Assembly (NCBI GenBank): GCA_030141605.1 | Contig: JAQGDQ010000152.1 | Coordinates: forward strand, 250,001-310,000 | Direction: 5' to 3' | Source of the DNA: Tubiluchus corallicola | Lineage: Eukaryota; Priapulida; Priapulimorpha; Priapulimorphida; Tubiluchidae | Length of the DNA stretch: 60,000 bases | Shown here: piece after piece, positions 1 to 11,447 of the stretch | Numbering within the stretch: the stretch's first letter is position 1 | Layout: each line of letters opens with the position of its first letter | Made by a program: the position numbers and the translations under genes | Notes under the pieces: generated by a model | What the model saw: only the letters and a program-made list of their open reading frames with translations | Databases searched by the model: none | What the model was told of the DNA's origin: nothing

Positions 1-287
1 TCCGCACCATATAAATCTAAATGAGAGTTAGCGTTAAACGTCAACATAGTTTCAGCATCAAACTGTCTCTTTTTTGCCTCTGTGCTGTGCTTCTCTTTTA
101 CCCTTTTGAGAATTCTTTTTCTTGCTGCACGAGTCAGTGGAGGACCATACTGCAGGCGAACATCCTGCTTGTACTTAATGTAACTTGATATACCTTGTAT
201 GTATTTTGCATTCTTAGATCGTCCATTAGAAAATGTAGCAGTTGAGGATGTGAAACAACGAACCAGGCTGACAAAACGTAACACCAT
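1..287 (-). CDS. 5' coding exon of an unrecognised, probably mitochondrial protein (partial, runs off left edge)
   Basis: An ATG at 287-285 opens 95 codons on the minus strand without a stop before the window edge. The N terminus begins MVLRFVSLVRCFTSSTATFS, which is rich in Arg, Ser and hydrophobics and lacks acidic residues, as in mitochondrial presequences. It continues with a basic, Lys/Arg-rich segment containing GPPLTRAARKRILKRVKEKH. I do not recognise the family; a small mitochondrial ribosomal or assembly protein is possible but not shown. There is no splice site that must be used before the edge, although a GT occurs near base 10. The start codon is the first ATG in an otherwise non-coding upstream stretch. 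Seen: a long open frame with biased composition. Inferred: mitochondrial import. Confidence 0.6.
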   Translation of the reverse strand, partial: MVLRFVSLVRCFTSSTATFSNGRSKNAKYIQGISSYIKYKQDVRLQYGPPLTRAARKRILKRVKEKHSTEAKKRQFDAETMLTFNANSHLDLYGA

Positions 288-2424
288 TATCGCAGGTTGG
301 TTATTGTTGTCTGCATTTTAATCACGTGCCATTTCTAAAGTAAAAAAGCTTCAATAACGTACCTACTTGCATTCATCGCATTAAACAGCACTTGTAAAAT
401 AAAAGTCAGTGAACTAATTTATTATTGTACATTATAGAGCACGTTTTGATTACACTAAGACTACATTATTCAAACCCATGCCTACTCAATTTTGACTAAC
501 TGCAAAATAGGGAGGCCTACACAGAATAGGAATTCATTGATTAAGCAATCATTGAAAGGAGAACAAGTTGTCCAGGTCGCGAAGGGAGTAGTTTCTCTCT
601 TTAAAAGCATTACATACTTAGATTAATGTTATGATGATTTTAATGAAGCTAATAATGCTGATGACACTATTGTAAAAATACATTAATTTTGTAAATTGTC
701 AAGGACTATCCATCACTATTATAAAATTACTTATTTTCTAAAACAAATTTAGTCTTATGTTTTATTATGTCATCATAATTCTCGATCACCATTGCCCTAC
801 TTGGGCTGCCCATCTGTGACACTGCTTTTCCGCAAATTTAGCACATGCGTTTAGACGGAAGTGTCCTACTTCGGCAACTGGATCACTACACAAGTATTAC
901 TACCTTTGAAGTAGCATATACTCTCAACAATAAACTGTTTGCTGTAAACACCATTTAATAAACATAAGTGAAATGATTCAAGCAATTTTATTGCATTAGT
1001 TTGTATGATTTTGTCGCTAGTTGTCATTTGTTAGTATTTATATAAAATTTATCATTTGTAAAAATACAATTTAAATGTATATAAGTAAGTATATAAATGT
1101 ATATGCATATAACTTGAAATAACTGCCTTACCATCCCTTTGCGTGAGGATATACAGCACATAAGAGGATACAAGTACAAATTAGATAACGTGTTAGCCAG
1201 GTATATACATCAGTCACCCTTCAACCCACTATGATGTTTTATGTAGCTTTATCTGATGCAGTTTACTGTTGTGAACATTTAAGCACAAGTATTTTTATGC
1301 ACGGTTGATGAGATTTTTGTTCAATCCGCCTACGTTTAAGTGAAAATCGAGTGTTATTATTTTATTTTTTCATCTCCGTACCTCTCAACATTTCCCTCCG
1401 TCTCTCCCTCCCTAACGTTTCTCCTACTCTACTCTCTCTATGTTATATATATGTAACACTAGACCATAAGCTTGTAAGGCACTGCCTCAGCTAATATTAT
1501 GGACAATAAACAATACAGCAGATGTTGCAAGCCTCTCCATATCAAACAGCATGGATTTACACATGTCCATTACGGCGAGAACTATGTTTCGTGAACTAAT
1601 TTAAATTGTGTGTGCAAACTACACAGAAATAATACATAATGATTCACTCATCACTCACTCAGCAACATATGCGTACCAATACACGCCAATTTGGTGACAA
1701 ATACAAAAGTGGCCTTAACTTTGTATATGCAGCAATTATGCTATTTAGACAGGTACGTGATTCATGATTGCACAGTCCCGGTTTCTAAGTACTAACTTAA
1801 GACACACGTACATCTGCCTAGATTGCAGGATCCTTTGCCACTCATGTCAAATACTTACACAAATAATATTTTGCTAAACCCAAGCTTCGTTTTTTTGAAT
1901 TTGTAATTGTAGTTGGTAAACTGAGTGACACACGTGATCCAGCAAGACAAGAGATCTTCAGGCTTCTCTTTTGAGTGGTTAGTTTGCTGGTTGCCTCTAC
2001 GAGTGCGACTTATTCCACTTTTCTTTTGATCTTCTAGCTTACAGAACCCTGTGTGAACCGCCTTAGCCAGTCATATATCTTTGGTGATCGTTTTTTATTC
2101 GTTATGTTCAAAAATCAGTACAAAAACACACAAGAACGTAATAGCATTATAACACAAGAGTCCTACAAATAAAACAAAAGCAAAGATTTCAAACATTATC
2201 AGAAACACTCGTAAATAAAGAAGGCATCTCAATAATAATCCAAAGTCTGATGGTCAATAACGATGTGAGATTCAAATATTATAGTGTTAATCCACAATCA
2301 TAAGTTGGGATTAAATGAACGGTTATGACAGTTATGCAGATGTAGTTTGGAGTTACCGTATTGTGGAAAGACTGTGCATCTCAATTTAATCATTGGCTAA
2401 TACAAAGATAAAAGATAAAAATTG

Positions 2425-2475
<51 letters not shown>

Positions 2476-4957
2476 GTTATTATCTTATGCTTTAATTTAA
2501 AGTAGTGTTTACATAAAAGTACGTCTAACACATACTTGATAACAATTGATAAAGGATAACAGTTGTGGATTATTAAAACTGAGTTGATGACTGCTATCAT
2601 AATGAAAATGTTTGAAATTTGTGTTATTATATCCAGTGCTTAAAGTGTATTTAGGTAAGGGGTCTCATGGGGAACAGAACAAGAAACTGCTGGGAGGTTT
2701 TGGAAAGTGCTGTAAACTGCACCATTGGGGTCTTGGACACAAATTTCCTTGACTTAGGCTTTTCAGACTTTTAATGGTCAAAAAAGGGTCAGTTTAGTAA
2801 GCAATAATTTTCAACCGTTTTTCGCTACAAATTATAGGGATATAAAATTTAGGTGTTAATTCAAAATCAGCAATTGCTTTTTAATCAGTTACTTAAGTAA
2901 TTTTCATGCATTTGCATTTATACTTTACCCGGCATAAGTATTGGCTATTCAAACCGTTTAACCGCGAGGAATCACTGATCTAACGAAATACACCAAGGTG
3001 CACTAGCTCCAATTTACATGTACTTCTGCCGTAGACAATCACGTGGCTTACGCCAACTGATTACAACTAAATGTTGTTAGGCCTAACTTTTCAAATTTAA
3101 AGTAAAGTAAGTTACTGGGCGGTAAAATGAGTTAACCCATTATTCTTGCGCACAACTTCTCAAGAAGCGTTTTTCTTTTTTCCTAGAAAGTTCCAACAAC
3201 AGTGAGGTACCCACTTTTATAGTCTACAGTTCGACTTTGTTGACTAAGAGATGGAAATTGTGCTAGGAACATGTGTTACGGACAAGCTTTTAGATAACTA
3301 AAGTGAGAAAACTAAATATGCGACCAGGCGACAGATTTTGGTGCAGGGTTCGTAACTTTAGGTTCTGGGTGTCTACGACCCTGGCAGATCCGGCGCATTG
3401 GACTTAAGTTATATCCCATAAAACATGGTAACACATTTTTTAAAAGCTACCCCCTTCCCTGAAAATAGAAGTGCCCGTTTGCTGTGCCAGACAGTGCAGT
3501 ATCGCTGGAAAAATTGTCTGGACCATAACATTACGGAAAAGGGGAGAAGGTTTAGGACTATATTATATTATGTATAATTACAGTTTTGGTTCCAACATTC
3601 ATGTTATAAAATTACTTCTATAATAAATATTCATGCAAATGTAATAATTATATGGTCATTATACATTCTGAAAAGTAAAACTGGACGTTCTTTTTTGTTA
3701 AAGTGTAATAGGTATGCAATCCAAAAAATGTTTCGACTTTTAAAAAATTAAAAATCTAATATTAGTGGCATTTAACTACTGTTTCAGTTTAAACATGATT
3801 TGAAATTATGATCTGTAGAAACAATTAATTTTGAAAGTGCAGTTGATTTTTGTAATTTGTAAATTTGTTTGTATGGAAAACGGTAAACAAACTTTTGGTT
3901 ATGTGAATGAAGATGAAATCAATGAGTGAATCAGCGGATTTTTTGGCGCTTGCGTAAAAATGACAGTAAAAATGTTTTCTAGTGGTGGATAAAAATCGTC
4001 AGAAGAGACATTACTACCATTGATTAAAAAACGGATTTTGCCCGGCACCAAGATTTCTTTTTGTAATAATTGCAATAACAAAATAAATTTATCTAAACCC
4101 TGCAATTAAACAAAATCAAATGAAAAAAATAAGCTATAAAACTTTAATTAACTCAACAAATACGATAGCAGTTTGATTTTGACACTCTTCTCTATCCTTC
4201 CTTGTCGACGTGTAAATTTGAGTAAGTAGACTTCAGTTTTTTATCATGTTTTAACATTCTAACATTCATTGGACTTTTTCCTAACGTTATATATTCCTGA
4301 AAATCATACTGCTACATAGAGAAGCTACAATCAGGTTTCATTGATAAAACTGCGAACCATTCTGTGGAATTCAAGACCAATGGTGGTAGGTACTAATATC
4401 ATAGAGGTTACCTGGCAACACCTGGCGACACCTCAATTATTGATCTATGCCAGGGATCTTATAATGGCTCCTTTGCTAAATGCGAAGATGTATTTCTGTC
4501 CTTCGTATCTGATCCTGCAGAAATCGTAAAAATTTCTTTGTGTGATTAACTTTATGCTTTCTATTGAGCTAAGCAAAATTTTAACTAACAAGCAAATGAA
4601 TGAATGTACGAACGAATGAATGAATGTATTTACGATACACTGAGTGAATAGTTGACTGACTTTTTGATGTATTTATTGACTGACTGCTGATTCACAGACT
4701 GTTTTTTAATTGGTGAATGGGTTTTTGGTTGCTGGATTATTATCCGACTGACTGACCTACAACCTGATCAACTGACTAATTTAATGAATGATTAAATGTT
4801 TGGCTAACAGATTCACAGATTGATTGATTGACTGGTGTTTTAATTGGTGAATGAGTTTTTTTATTGAAGGATTAATGATCTCCCTGGTCGACCTACAGTA
4901 ATAAGGGACCGGTAATACTTTTAAAAAAGCTCCTTTAATAAAGTTTGTTTGCTTGGA
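288..4957. other. Intergenic stretch without a recognisable gene
   Basis: The sequence is AT-rich with stops in all frames. It holds a TTA trinucleotide run near 2425-2475 and a tetranucleotide-like TGAA/TGAC-rich patch near 4590-4870. A minus-strand open frame at 3899-4105 has no splice-site or homology support. No tRNA or promoter could be supported. Confidence 0.5.
2425..2475. repeat. (TTA)n microsatellite
   Basis: About sixteen near-perfect tandem copies of TTA. A minus-strand open frame through it encodes a poly-Ile run and is a by-product of the repeat. Confidence 0.9.
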
Positions 4958-5545
4958 TTAGCGTTGAAATCTTTTCTTGATTGAGAATGGTAAACAGTAT
5001 AATATCAAACCCCGATATGATACTATAGTAGAAAACGAGCTACATTTTATTTCTAATTGCTCTCTATATACAGATAATAGAAGAATGTACGAAAGTAAAA
5101 TATACAACCTATCGTTCTGAAGTAAAAACACTACTTCACTTTTACGGCTGTTCAGTTGTGCAGTGAGGTATAACACAGATCTCATCCTCTGGTGAATCAA
5201 TTTAAACATTTCGAGTAAAGAAAACATTCTCACTGAAACACCAAAAAACGTACAGGCTGCTACCTCCACATCAGTGAAATTATACTTTTGTAAGTTGTCA
5301 TTTCTAGATGTTATTTTTTAGCTAGCAGTTACTGATGTTATTACCATCTGTAGTTTGAGTTGATACTAGTTTTTGTATCATTGTAATATAGTAATAGACT
5401 TATGTAGATATTGTGTCATCCTACCAGAATATTTTATTGTATTTTGTCAAATTTATAATTTGGATAATTATAAATTGCATTTTTTACGTGCATTGCCAAC
5501 GTAATAGAAAAGTATTTGTGCAAATAAACTGAATTCAACGGAATT
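4958..5545 (+). mobile_element. Degenerate 3' part of a non-LTR retrotransposon (LINE)
   Basis: The plus strand near 5030-5110 encodes ENELHFISNCSLYTDNRR, which matches the pattern E-x-E-H-F-x-x-x-C-x-x-Y-x-x-x-R found at the C terminus of many LINE ORF2 proteins. The frame is then broken. About 270 bp further down the sequence ends in an AATAAACTGAATTC-like tail near 5525-5545, as LINE 3' ends do. Inference: a 5'-truncated, decayed copy. Confidence 0.5.
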
Positions 5546-5818
5546 TGATGGAATATATAGCCTGTTGTAGTTCTTTTCCAAATCCTTCTGTCCATTGCTT
5601 GATTTTCCTAGTCCTCAACATGTACACTACCTGTTTCCATAATGCCTTTTCAATGCATCTTTGAGCTTTAACTGTTGATCTCTCTTGCATCTTGCTCTTG
5701 TTGATTGCGTTTGAAGGAAAACAGCTTTTGAAATTATATTATTATTCCATAGTCATTCGCGCAACATCATTATGAGAATTTGACTGCACTAACACGGCTG
5801 TTCTTTGTGAAACTGTTG

Positions 5819-5840
5819 ATATATATATATATATATATAT
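5819..5840. repeat. (AT)n run at a LINE 3' end
   Basis: About eleven AT units directly abut the 3' end (minus sense) of the LINE copy that follows, so it may be the element's simple-repeat tail. Confidence 0.8.
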
Positions 5841-6720
5841 AATAATCTTTATTTGCCATTAAAAACATTGATAATCACTGATAAAAACTTTATAGAGATA
5901 ATCAATCAGTGTTAGTTAATAAAAACTTACACTGCTGAAGGCAAATGCGTCAGTGCAATCTAAACTACTGTGCAGTAATGACGAATAAAATCAAACATAT
6001 TTACAACTATACACAAAAAAATATAAAAAAAAAACTATGATTTAATTAATATGGCCGTGGGTATATGAATTCGGAATTAGTGTGTATGTTGTCGTACTGG
6101 TGTGATGGTATTTCATATCTGGTTAATATTAGTGATTTTAATTTTGTTTTAAATGCTGATAGGGACTTGATTTGTTTAACCTGTAATGGTAGAGAATTCC
6201 AAAGTAAAATTGCTTGTTTGATTACAGAGTTCGTTCCATAGTGGGTATTTGTCCTAATTTGTTTTAGATTGCTTGTTCTGGAATTAACGATAGGATTTGG
6301 AAAAAAGGTAAATCTGTTATTCTGGAATGGTTTGCTGATGTTGTTAATGTATTTAAATATAAAAAGCAGAGTAAAATATTCTTTGTGTGCTTCAATGATT
6401 GGGAATTTTAAAGTTTTTCTCAGGTTAGTTGTTGAAGCTTTGAATTTTTGTCTACCTGCCTTGTGTTTGTATGAGTACCCAGCTATCAATCTCAACGCAT
6501 AGTTTTGAAGGAGATTTAATTTTAAGTAATTTTCTCTTTTGGTTTTTTGAAGTAGCGTACATCCATATAAGAAGTGTGGTAGAACTAAAGTTTTATATAT
6601 TAGTGTTTTAGTTTCCTTTGTTAGTTGCCCTTTAACTTGTCGGAGATATGATGTGCTAGATGCCATTTTTGTGTATATGTTATTAAAGTGATCATCCCAT
6701 GAAAGATTACAGTGGAACAT
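5841..6720 (-). mobile_element. 5'-truncated LINE, C-terminal reverse-transcriptase region and 3' UTR (CR1/L2/Jockey-like)
   Basis: The frame 6720-6046 is intact for 224 codons. It starts with LSWDDHFNNIYTKMASSTSY and includes KTLVLPHFLYGCTLL and AILLWNSLPLQVKQ followed by a Ser-rich SLSAFKTKLKSL. This is the order seen in the C-terminal third of CR1/L2/Jockey-type ORF2 (post-thumb region, then the LWN-LP motif). The catalytic palm motif is absent because the copy is truncated at about 6720. The roughly 200-bp 3' UTR ends in GGCAAATAAAGATTATT and an AT run. A sister copy with the same C-terminal residues and 3' UTR lies at 19,497-19,935. Confidence 0.8.
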
Positions 6721-6722
6721 GA

Positions 6723-7785
6723 CGCAGTATTGTTGTTCCGTCCTATGTGATCAAACTCATGCCAGCCATTGCTGCAAACCTTTGTTATAGATCTCGTCAA
6801 CATCAAATTTCTTCGTGTTTCATTAGACTTGACGTGACAATAGGGCAAGCTAGCGTAAAGGAAGCTAGCGTAAAGGATACGTGAGAAAATTACTCTTTCA
6901 AAAGCACAGCAGCAAGAATAATCATGTTTAGTGTTAGGGTTAAATGAGATACTGACAGCGATCGTTTCAAAATATCATTCGACCGGAAGACGTGCATACA
7001 ACCAGCAGGATATGACGTTTACACAGATAAATGTAATTAACTGGTATATTAATAATCGGATTAATCCCAGACATTGTTCATATAATGCGCTGCATTACCC
7101 GTATTAGCTGCCCATTTCCTTATATGTCCGATTTCATTAACTTCTCCCCAAACTCAAGCACATTAACGTCTTAGTTCCAGAGAGATAGGCGTGTTGCGGG
7201 TAATAATAATAAAGTCAGTCAGCAATACGTTAATAATTTTCTTCTAGCGAGAAGAAAGATGAACACAATTTTGTTTACATGTTATATAACACGCCTACGT
7301 GTCATGCGCACAGCACGATGTCACTTAAAAAATTTCAAACTGAGGAGAATAATTTGATTTCATCTCAAAGTAATAAAAGCGCGCTCACTTGATATTATGT
7401 TGGCGCATGGGCAGTCAAAGCATCGTTCCACATATGACAGTCACGTGATCATGAACAAAAGAACTTGCAGTTAGGCAATGCTCGCTCAAGCGAGACCTCA
7501 CAGCTGTTTAATGCCATTGAATCACTGAAACAGTATAATTATATACTTTATTTAAGCTATGATTTTAGCTATGTTTAATGTACACTGTAATGTATTAATC
7601 TAATGTTATATATAGACACACATATATATTATTATAGATAATATAATATATATAGATCATATAATACATATAGAATATAGAATATAGGGGTAGGGAATAT
7701 TGAATATTAGGGTTAGGGTTATATTATATATGTATATCAGTAGTTGGATTCTACAGAGCTTCACGACAGTAACTATTATAGAGCA
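6723..7785. other. Intergenic, AT-rich, no gene seen
   Basis: There are stops in all frames. A short near-duplicate GCTAGCGTAAAGGA occurs at 6850-6875. Between 7590 and 7740 lie imperfect TATA-rich palindromes and a single TTAGGGTTAGGGTTA run. Confidence 0.5.
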
Positions 7786-10137
7786 TTAAAGCTGATTGAT
7801 TGATTGATTGATGTTCGTCCTACTGACAGTATCAAAAGCCTTGGTGAGGCCTATGAATGTTGTGAAGAGGCTGACGTTCTGTTCTTGGCACTTCTCTTGA
7901 AGTTGTCTTGCAGCAAAGATCATATCCACCATTCCTCTGCCTGCTCTAAAGCGACACTGGCTCTCTGGGAGAAGGTCTTTCTCCAAGTGCAACAACAGTC
8001 GATTTAGTAGGACACGTGCCAGGATCTTACCTGCTATGGACAGCAGAGATATACCTCTGTGGTTGTCACATGACTGCCTGTTCCCTTTTCGTTTGTAAAT
8101 GTGAACAACTGTAGCGTCTTGGAGGTCTTGAGGAAGTTTGCTTTCCTCCCACATCAGCTGGAATAGGTCGGTTAGTAGATTTCGGCTGGTATTCGATCAG
8201 CACCTGGTGCTTTGCCATGGGAGGTTTGTTCAATGGGTTTGACGATCTCCTCTAGTGTTGGTGGTTGATCTAGGTCTTCATTTATTTCCATTTTGGGGTA
8301 GTCGGTCTATTGTTTCTGCGTTTATGGATGATGGTCGGTTTAGAACAGTGTTGAAATGTTCTGCCCATTTTTCTAGGATGTCAGACTTGTCAGTTAGCAA
8401 CTTTGTTCCATCTGCGTTGAGGAGTGGTGAAGTCCCAGATGGCTGTGGACCGTAGACGGACTTGAGGGCATCATAGAACTTTTTTGAGTTGTTGGTGTCA
8501 GCATAGTGTTGTATTTCTTCTGCTTTCCTAGACAGCCAGGCGTCTTGCATTTCACTGAGTTTTCTTTGCACCTCATTGCGCTCATGTATGAATACTGCCC
8601 TCTTCGCTTCTGATGTGGGGTCATTTTGGTGTACTCTAAGTAGATGGTGTTTGGATGCTATCAAAGTGATAATTTCAGGATCGTTTTCATCAAACCAGTC
8701 TTGATGTTTTTTCGTAGCAACCCCTAGATGTTCATGGGCTGTTGAGTAGACCAGGTCTCTGAAGTGCTCCCATTTCTGGTCAACAGTGGTGGCGTCTTGA
8801 GATGACTCCGAGATCTTTTTGTCAAGGCTTTGGGAGAAGCTGCTAGCAGCTACCTTATTTTGAAGTTTCCCAACATCCAGTTTCTTCAAGGTCTTTTTGC
8901 CTTGTGGTCGCCTTTTAGGTTGGATGTGTAGGCTGAGTTTGGATATAAGAAGATGATGATCTGTCCAGCACTTTGCACCTCTCACTGCTTTGGTCATCCT
9001 CACGTCTTGCCGATTTTTCTTCCTGTCGATGATGTAGTCTATCAAGTGCCAATGTTTTGATCTTGGATGCATCCAAGTTGTTTTATTGCGCTTGGGAAGA
9101 CGGAATAGTGTGTTTGTGATGATGAGTTCATGGGTTGCACACGCCTGTAATAGCAGGATCCCATTGCTGTTACATTTTCCCACTCCTTGTGTGCCAATAA
9201 CTCCTTCCCATGATTGGTGTTCTGTACCCATTCTAGCATTGAAATCTCCAAGTAGTATGAGCTTGTCTGATGTTGGAATATTTACGATGGTGGCATTTAG
9301 CTCTTCATAAAACTTGTCCTGGACGTCATGGTTGGAGCATATGCACTTATGAAAGTAGCTTTCTTACCTTTCGTGAGGGATAGTTGGAGAGTCATAAGCC
9401 GGTCGTTGATGCCATCTGGAAGTTTTAAGAGGTTCTTCACAAGGTCATTTCTGACTGCAAATCCAACTCCTGCCTCTCTTTTCTCACCTGATGGTCTCCC
9501 ACTCCAAAAGAAAGTGTATCTGCCGCCAGCTTCAGAGAGTTGTCCTTTCTCTGCAAGACATGTTTCTCTGAGGGCAGCTATGTCAATTTTGTATCTTTGT
9601 AATTCTTTTGCTATAAGAGCAGTTCTACTTTCAGATCTGTTGGTGTTGCCATTGTCGAGTAATGTCCTGATGTTCCAGCCACCCAGTGTTAGTGTTATTT
9701 TTCTCATGTTCTTTCGACCACACAGATGGGATTTCCCGCCAGCCGCGGCTTGCTGGACCAGGAAAGTGTTGAGGCAGGCTATGTTTGGGACACCTTTTCT
9801 AGTCCGCTCCCCATGCTACGGGGGTGAGCAGAGCATTCCTAAAGAGGGCTGTTCAGTCGCCCAGGGGGCTGCCGAACTCCGCTGCTGCCTCGGTCAGTTG
9901 AGAGCGACCACATGCCCTGCCGCCTGTGTGTAGGTTTGTGACTGCAGCTTGAGTGTAATCTGCACTTGCTGGTTCGCCACTCCCCCATCGCCACAGGACT
10001 TTGAATTTTTGGTGGTGACCTGTCATCATGACTTGTGCGTGACTTGGTTTAAAGAGAGGAAGGGATTGCACCAGGTCGCCAGCCTCACTCTCTCCACGCC
10101 AGAAGTATGATCCATGGGAAAGGCAGAGCCAGTACAT
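7786..10137 (-). mobile_element. Defective non-LTR retrotransposon with endonuclease and partial reverse transcriptase (CFDP2-like/RTE-type family)
   Basis: On the minus strand three open segments lie in different frames: 9707-9297 (apurinic-type endonuclease start, with GGWNIRTLLDNGN, an ALRET motif and SAYAPT), 9231-8278 (second half of the endonuclease, with HPRSKHWHLIDYII and TDHHLL, then the linker), and 8154-7786 (RT start, with NHRGISLLSIAGKILARVL and AFDTVSR). Frameshifts near 9297-9231 and stops near 8278-8155 separate them, so the element cannot make a full product. The RT stops just after AFDTVSR, before the YxDD palm motif, and is joined directly to an ATCA tetranucleotide tail at 7786-7812. 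The region 9708-10137 is a GC-rich 5' UTR-like stretch. Family-level placement is from memory of similar proteins often mis-named craniofacial development protein 2-like. Confidence 0.8.
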
Positions 10138-10214
10138 CTGGTACTTCAGGCGTCGCAGGAAAGGTTGGAATCATGGTGCTATGCAACATGATTTTTTTCG
10201 AAATTTTGGTCAAA

Positions 10215-10385
10215 CAGCCTGCAGAAAAAACGTTCTAGCGACGCTTGGTCGGACTCTAGTAAGGAGATATATAGCTCTTTAGAAAGAGGAAGAACAGGGC
10301 TACACAATGATGTGGGCTATATTTTAGGACACGTCCACCGAAAGGAGTATCGACGGGTTAATTAGATGTTCTATTTTAGGGCAAT
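10215..10385 (+). repeat. Copy 1 of a diverged dispersed repeat
   Basis: It contains AAAAAACGTTC, then TAGCTCTTTAGAAAGAGGAA and GGGCTA...GATGTGGGC. The same words occur in the same order at 51,738-52,070. It encodes nothing recognisable. Confidence 0.45.
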
Positions 10386-11447
10386 TTTCGCTTAGAAAGC
10401 TGCTGACGCAAAGCCATTGTTCTGACGTCATCCATTATACTCTGCTTATAACTTTAATTCAGTTAAAAGCTGCTGCGGCTGGCTTTGCGTTGTAAATGAC
10501 TACTACGTAGGATATTCCCGTATTTTTGATTATAAGTGTACTTATACGCAAAATTTTTTGCGGGGCCTTTGCTAGTCAATATTTAATAGAAACAGTTTTA
10601 CAGCATTGCTTCAAGTTCCTGAATACATGCCAAACTTGCTTGTCATTGTCAGATACGCGAGTGTTCCGATTTGGAACAGAAACTGTAAACGTTGCACCGT
10701 TGGCAAAAGCTCAAAATGCAAACCTTTTTATTGAAACTCAGATTAAATTATGTCAATCTGAATACGTTCTTAGTATTTAATAGGCACATATATGAAGCGT
10801 TTGCTTTTTGTACCTCCCACACACCTCATTATGTTGCCTTTTATGCGCGTGTATATATTTCATGGATGTATTGCATGTTTTTTATACGATGTATATGTGA
10901 GTATGTAGTATTACATCATAATATGTATGTATATTGTTTACTTTTTATTTAATGTGTAATAAATTAAACTAAAATAAACTGATGCCATTTTTGAGTTTCT
11001 TATGGCATGCTGAGTGCGCAGCAGCTGCCTTATTTTCGAGTGATACTGCGCTCGAATTTCTATGAATTTCTAGGAATATCTGCAATTATGCCATTATGTG
11101 GCCAATATATGCGGTGTCAAGTGTAATGGCTTGTCAAGGCAGCTATGATTGTCCTGCGTAACTGATGCCAAAGCCATGCGCATAAACGCAGCGGGATTGA
11201 AAGACAGACTGATTATTCTTTCATCTCACTTGACAAATTGGTTTTGCAAAGTGAACAGAAGAGCGCGAGATTGCGATGACACAAGACTTACGCGCCGAAA
11301 TGTCCATATGTGCTGCAGTGAAAAAGAGTATGTTGCGAAAAATGTCGAGATAGCAAAAGAAAGGCGTATGGAAACACTAATTGCTTACGCTACTATGCTT
11401 ATTCTACCTGCTCTTGCTTTTTAATCAAATGATGCTTATAGAGATGA
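10386..11447. other. Upstream flank of the mGluR-like gene
   Basis: This is about 1 kb of AT-rich sequence with no recognised gene. A perfect CRE octamer TGACGTCA lies at 10,423-10,430. A 91-codon frame at 11,149-11,424 (start codon GTG) has no supporting motif and could be 5' UTR of the receptor gene. Confidence 0.4.

Noticed and set aside
7700-7730. Telomere repeat TTAGGG
   Set aside because: Only two to three units inside AT-rich DNA; too short for an interstitial telomere.
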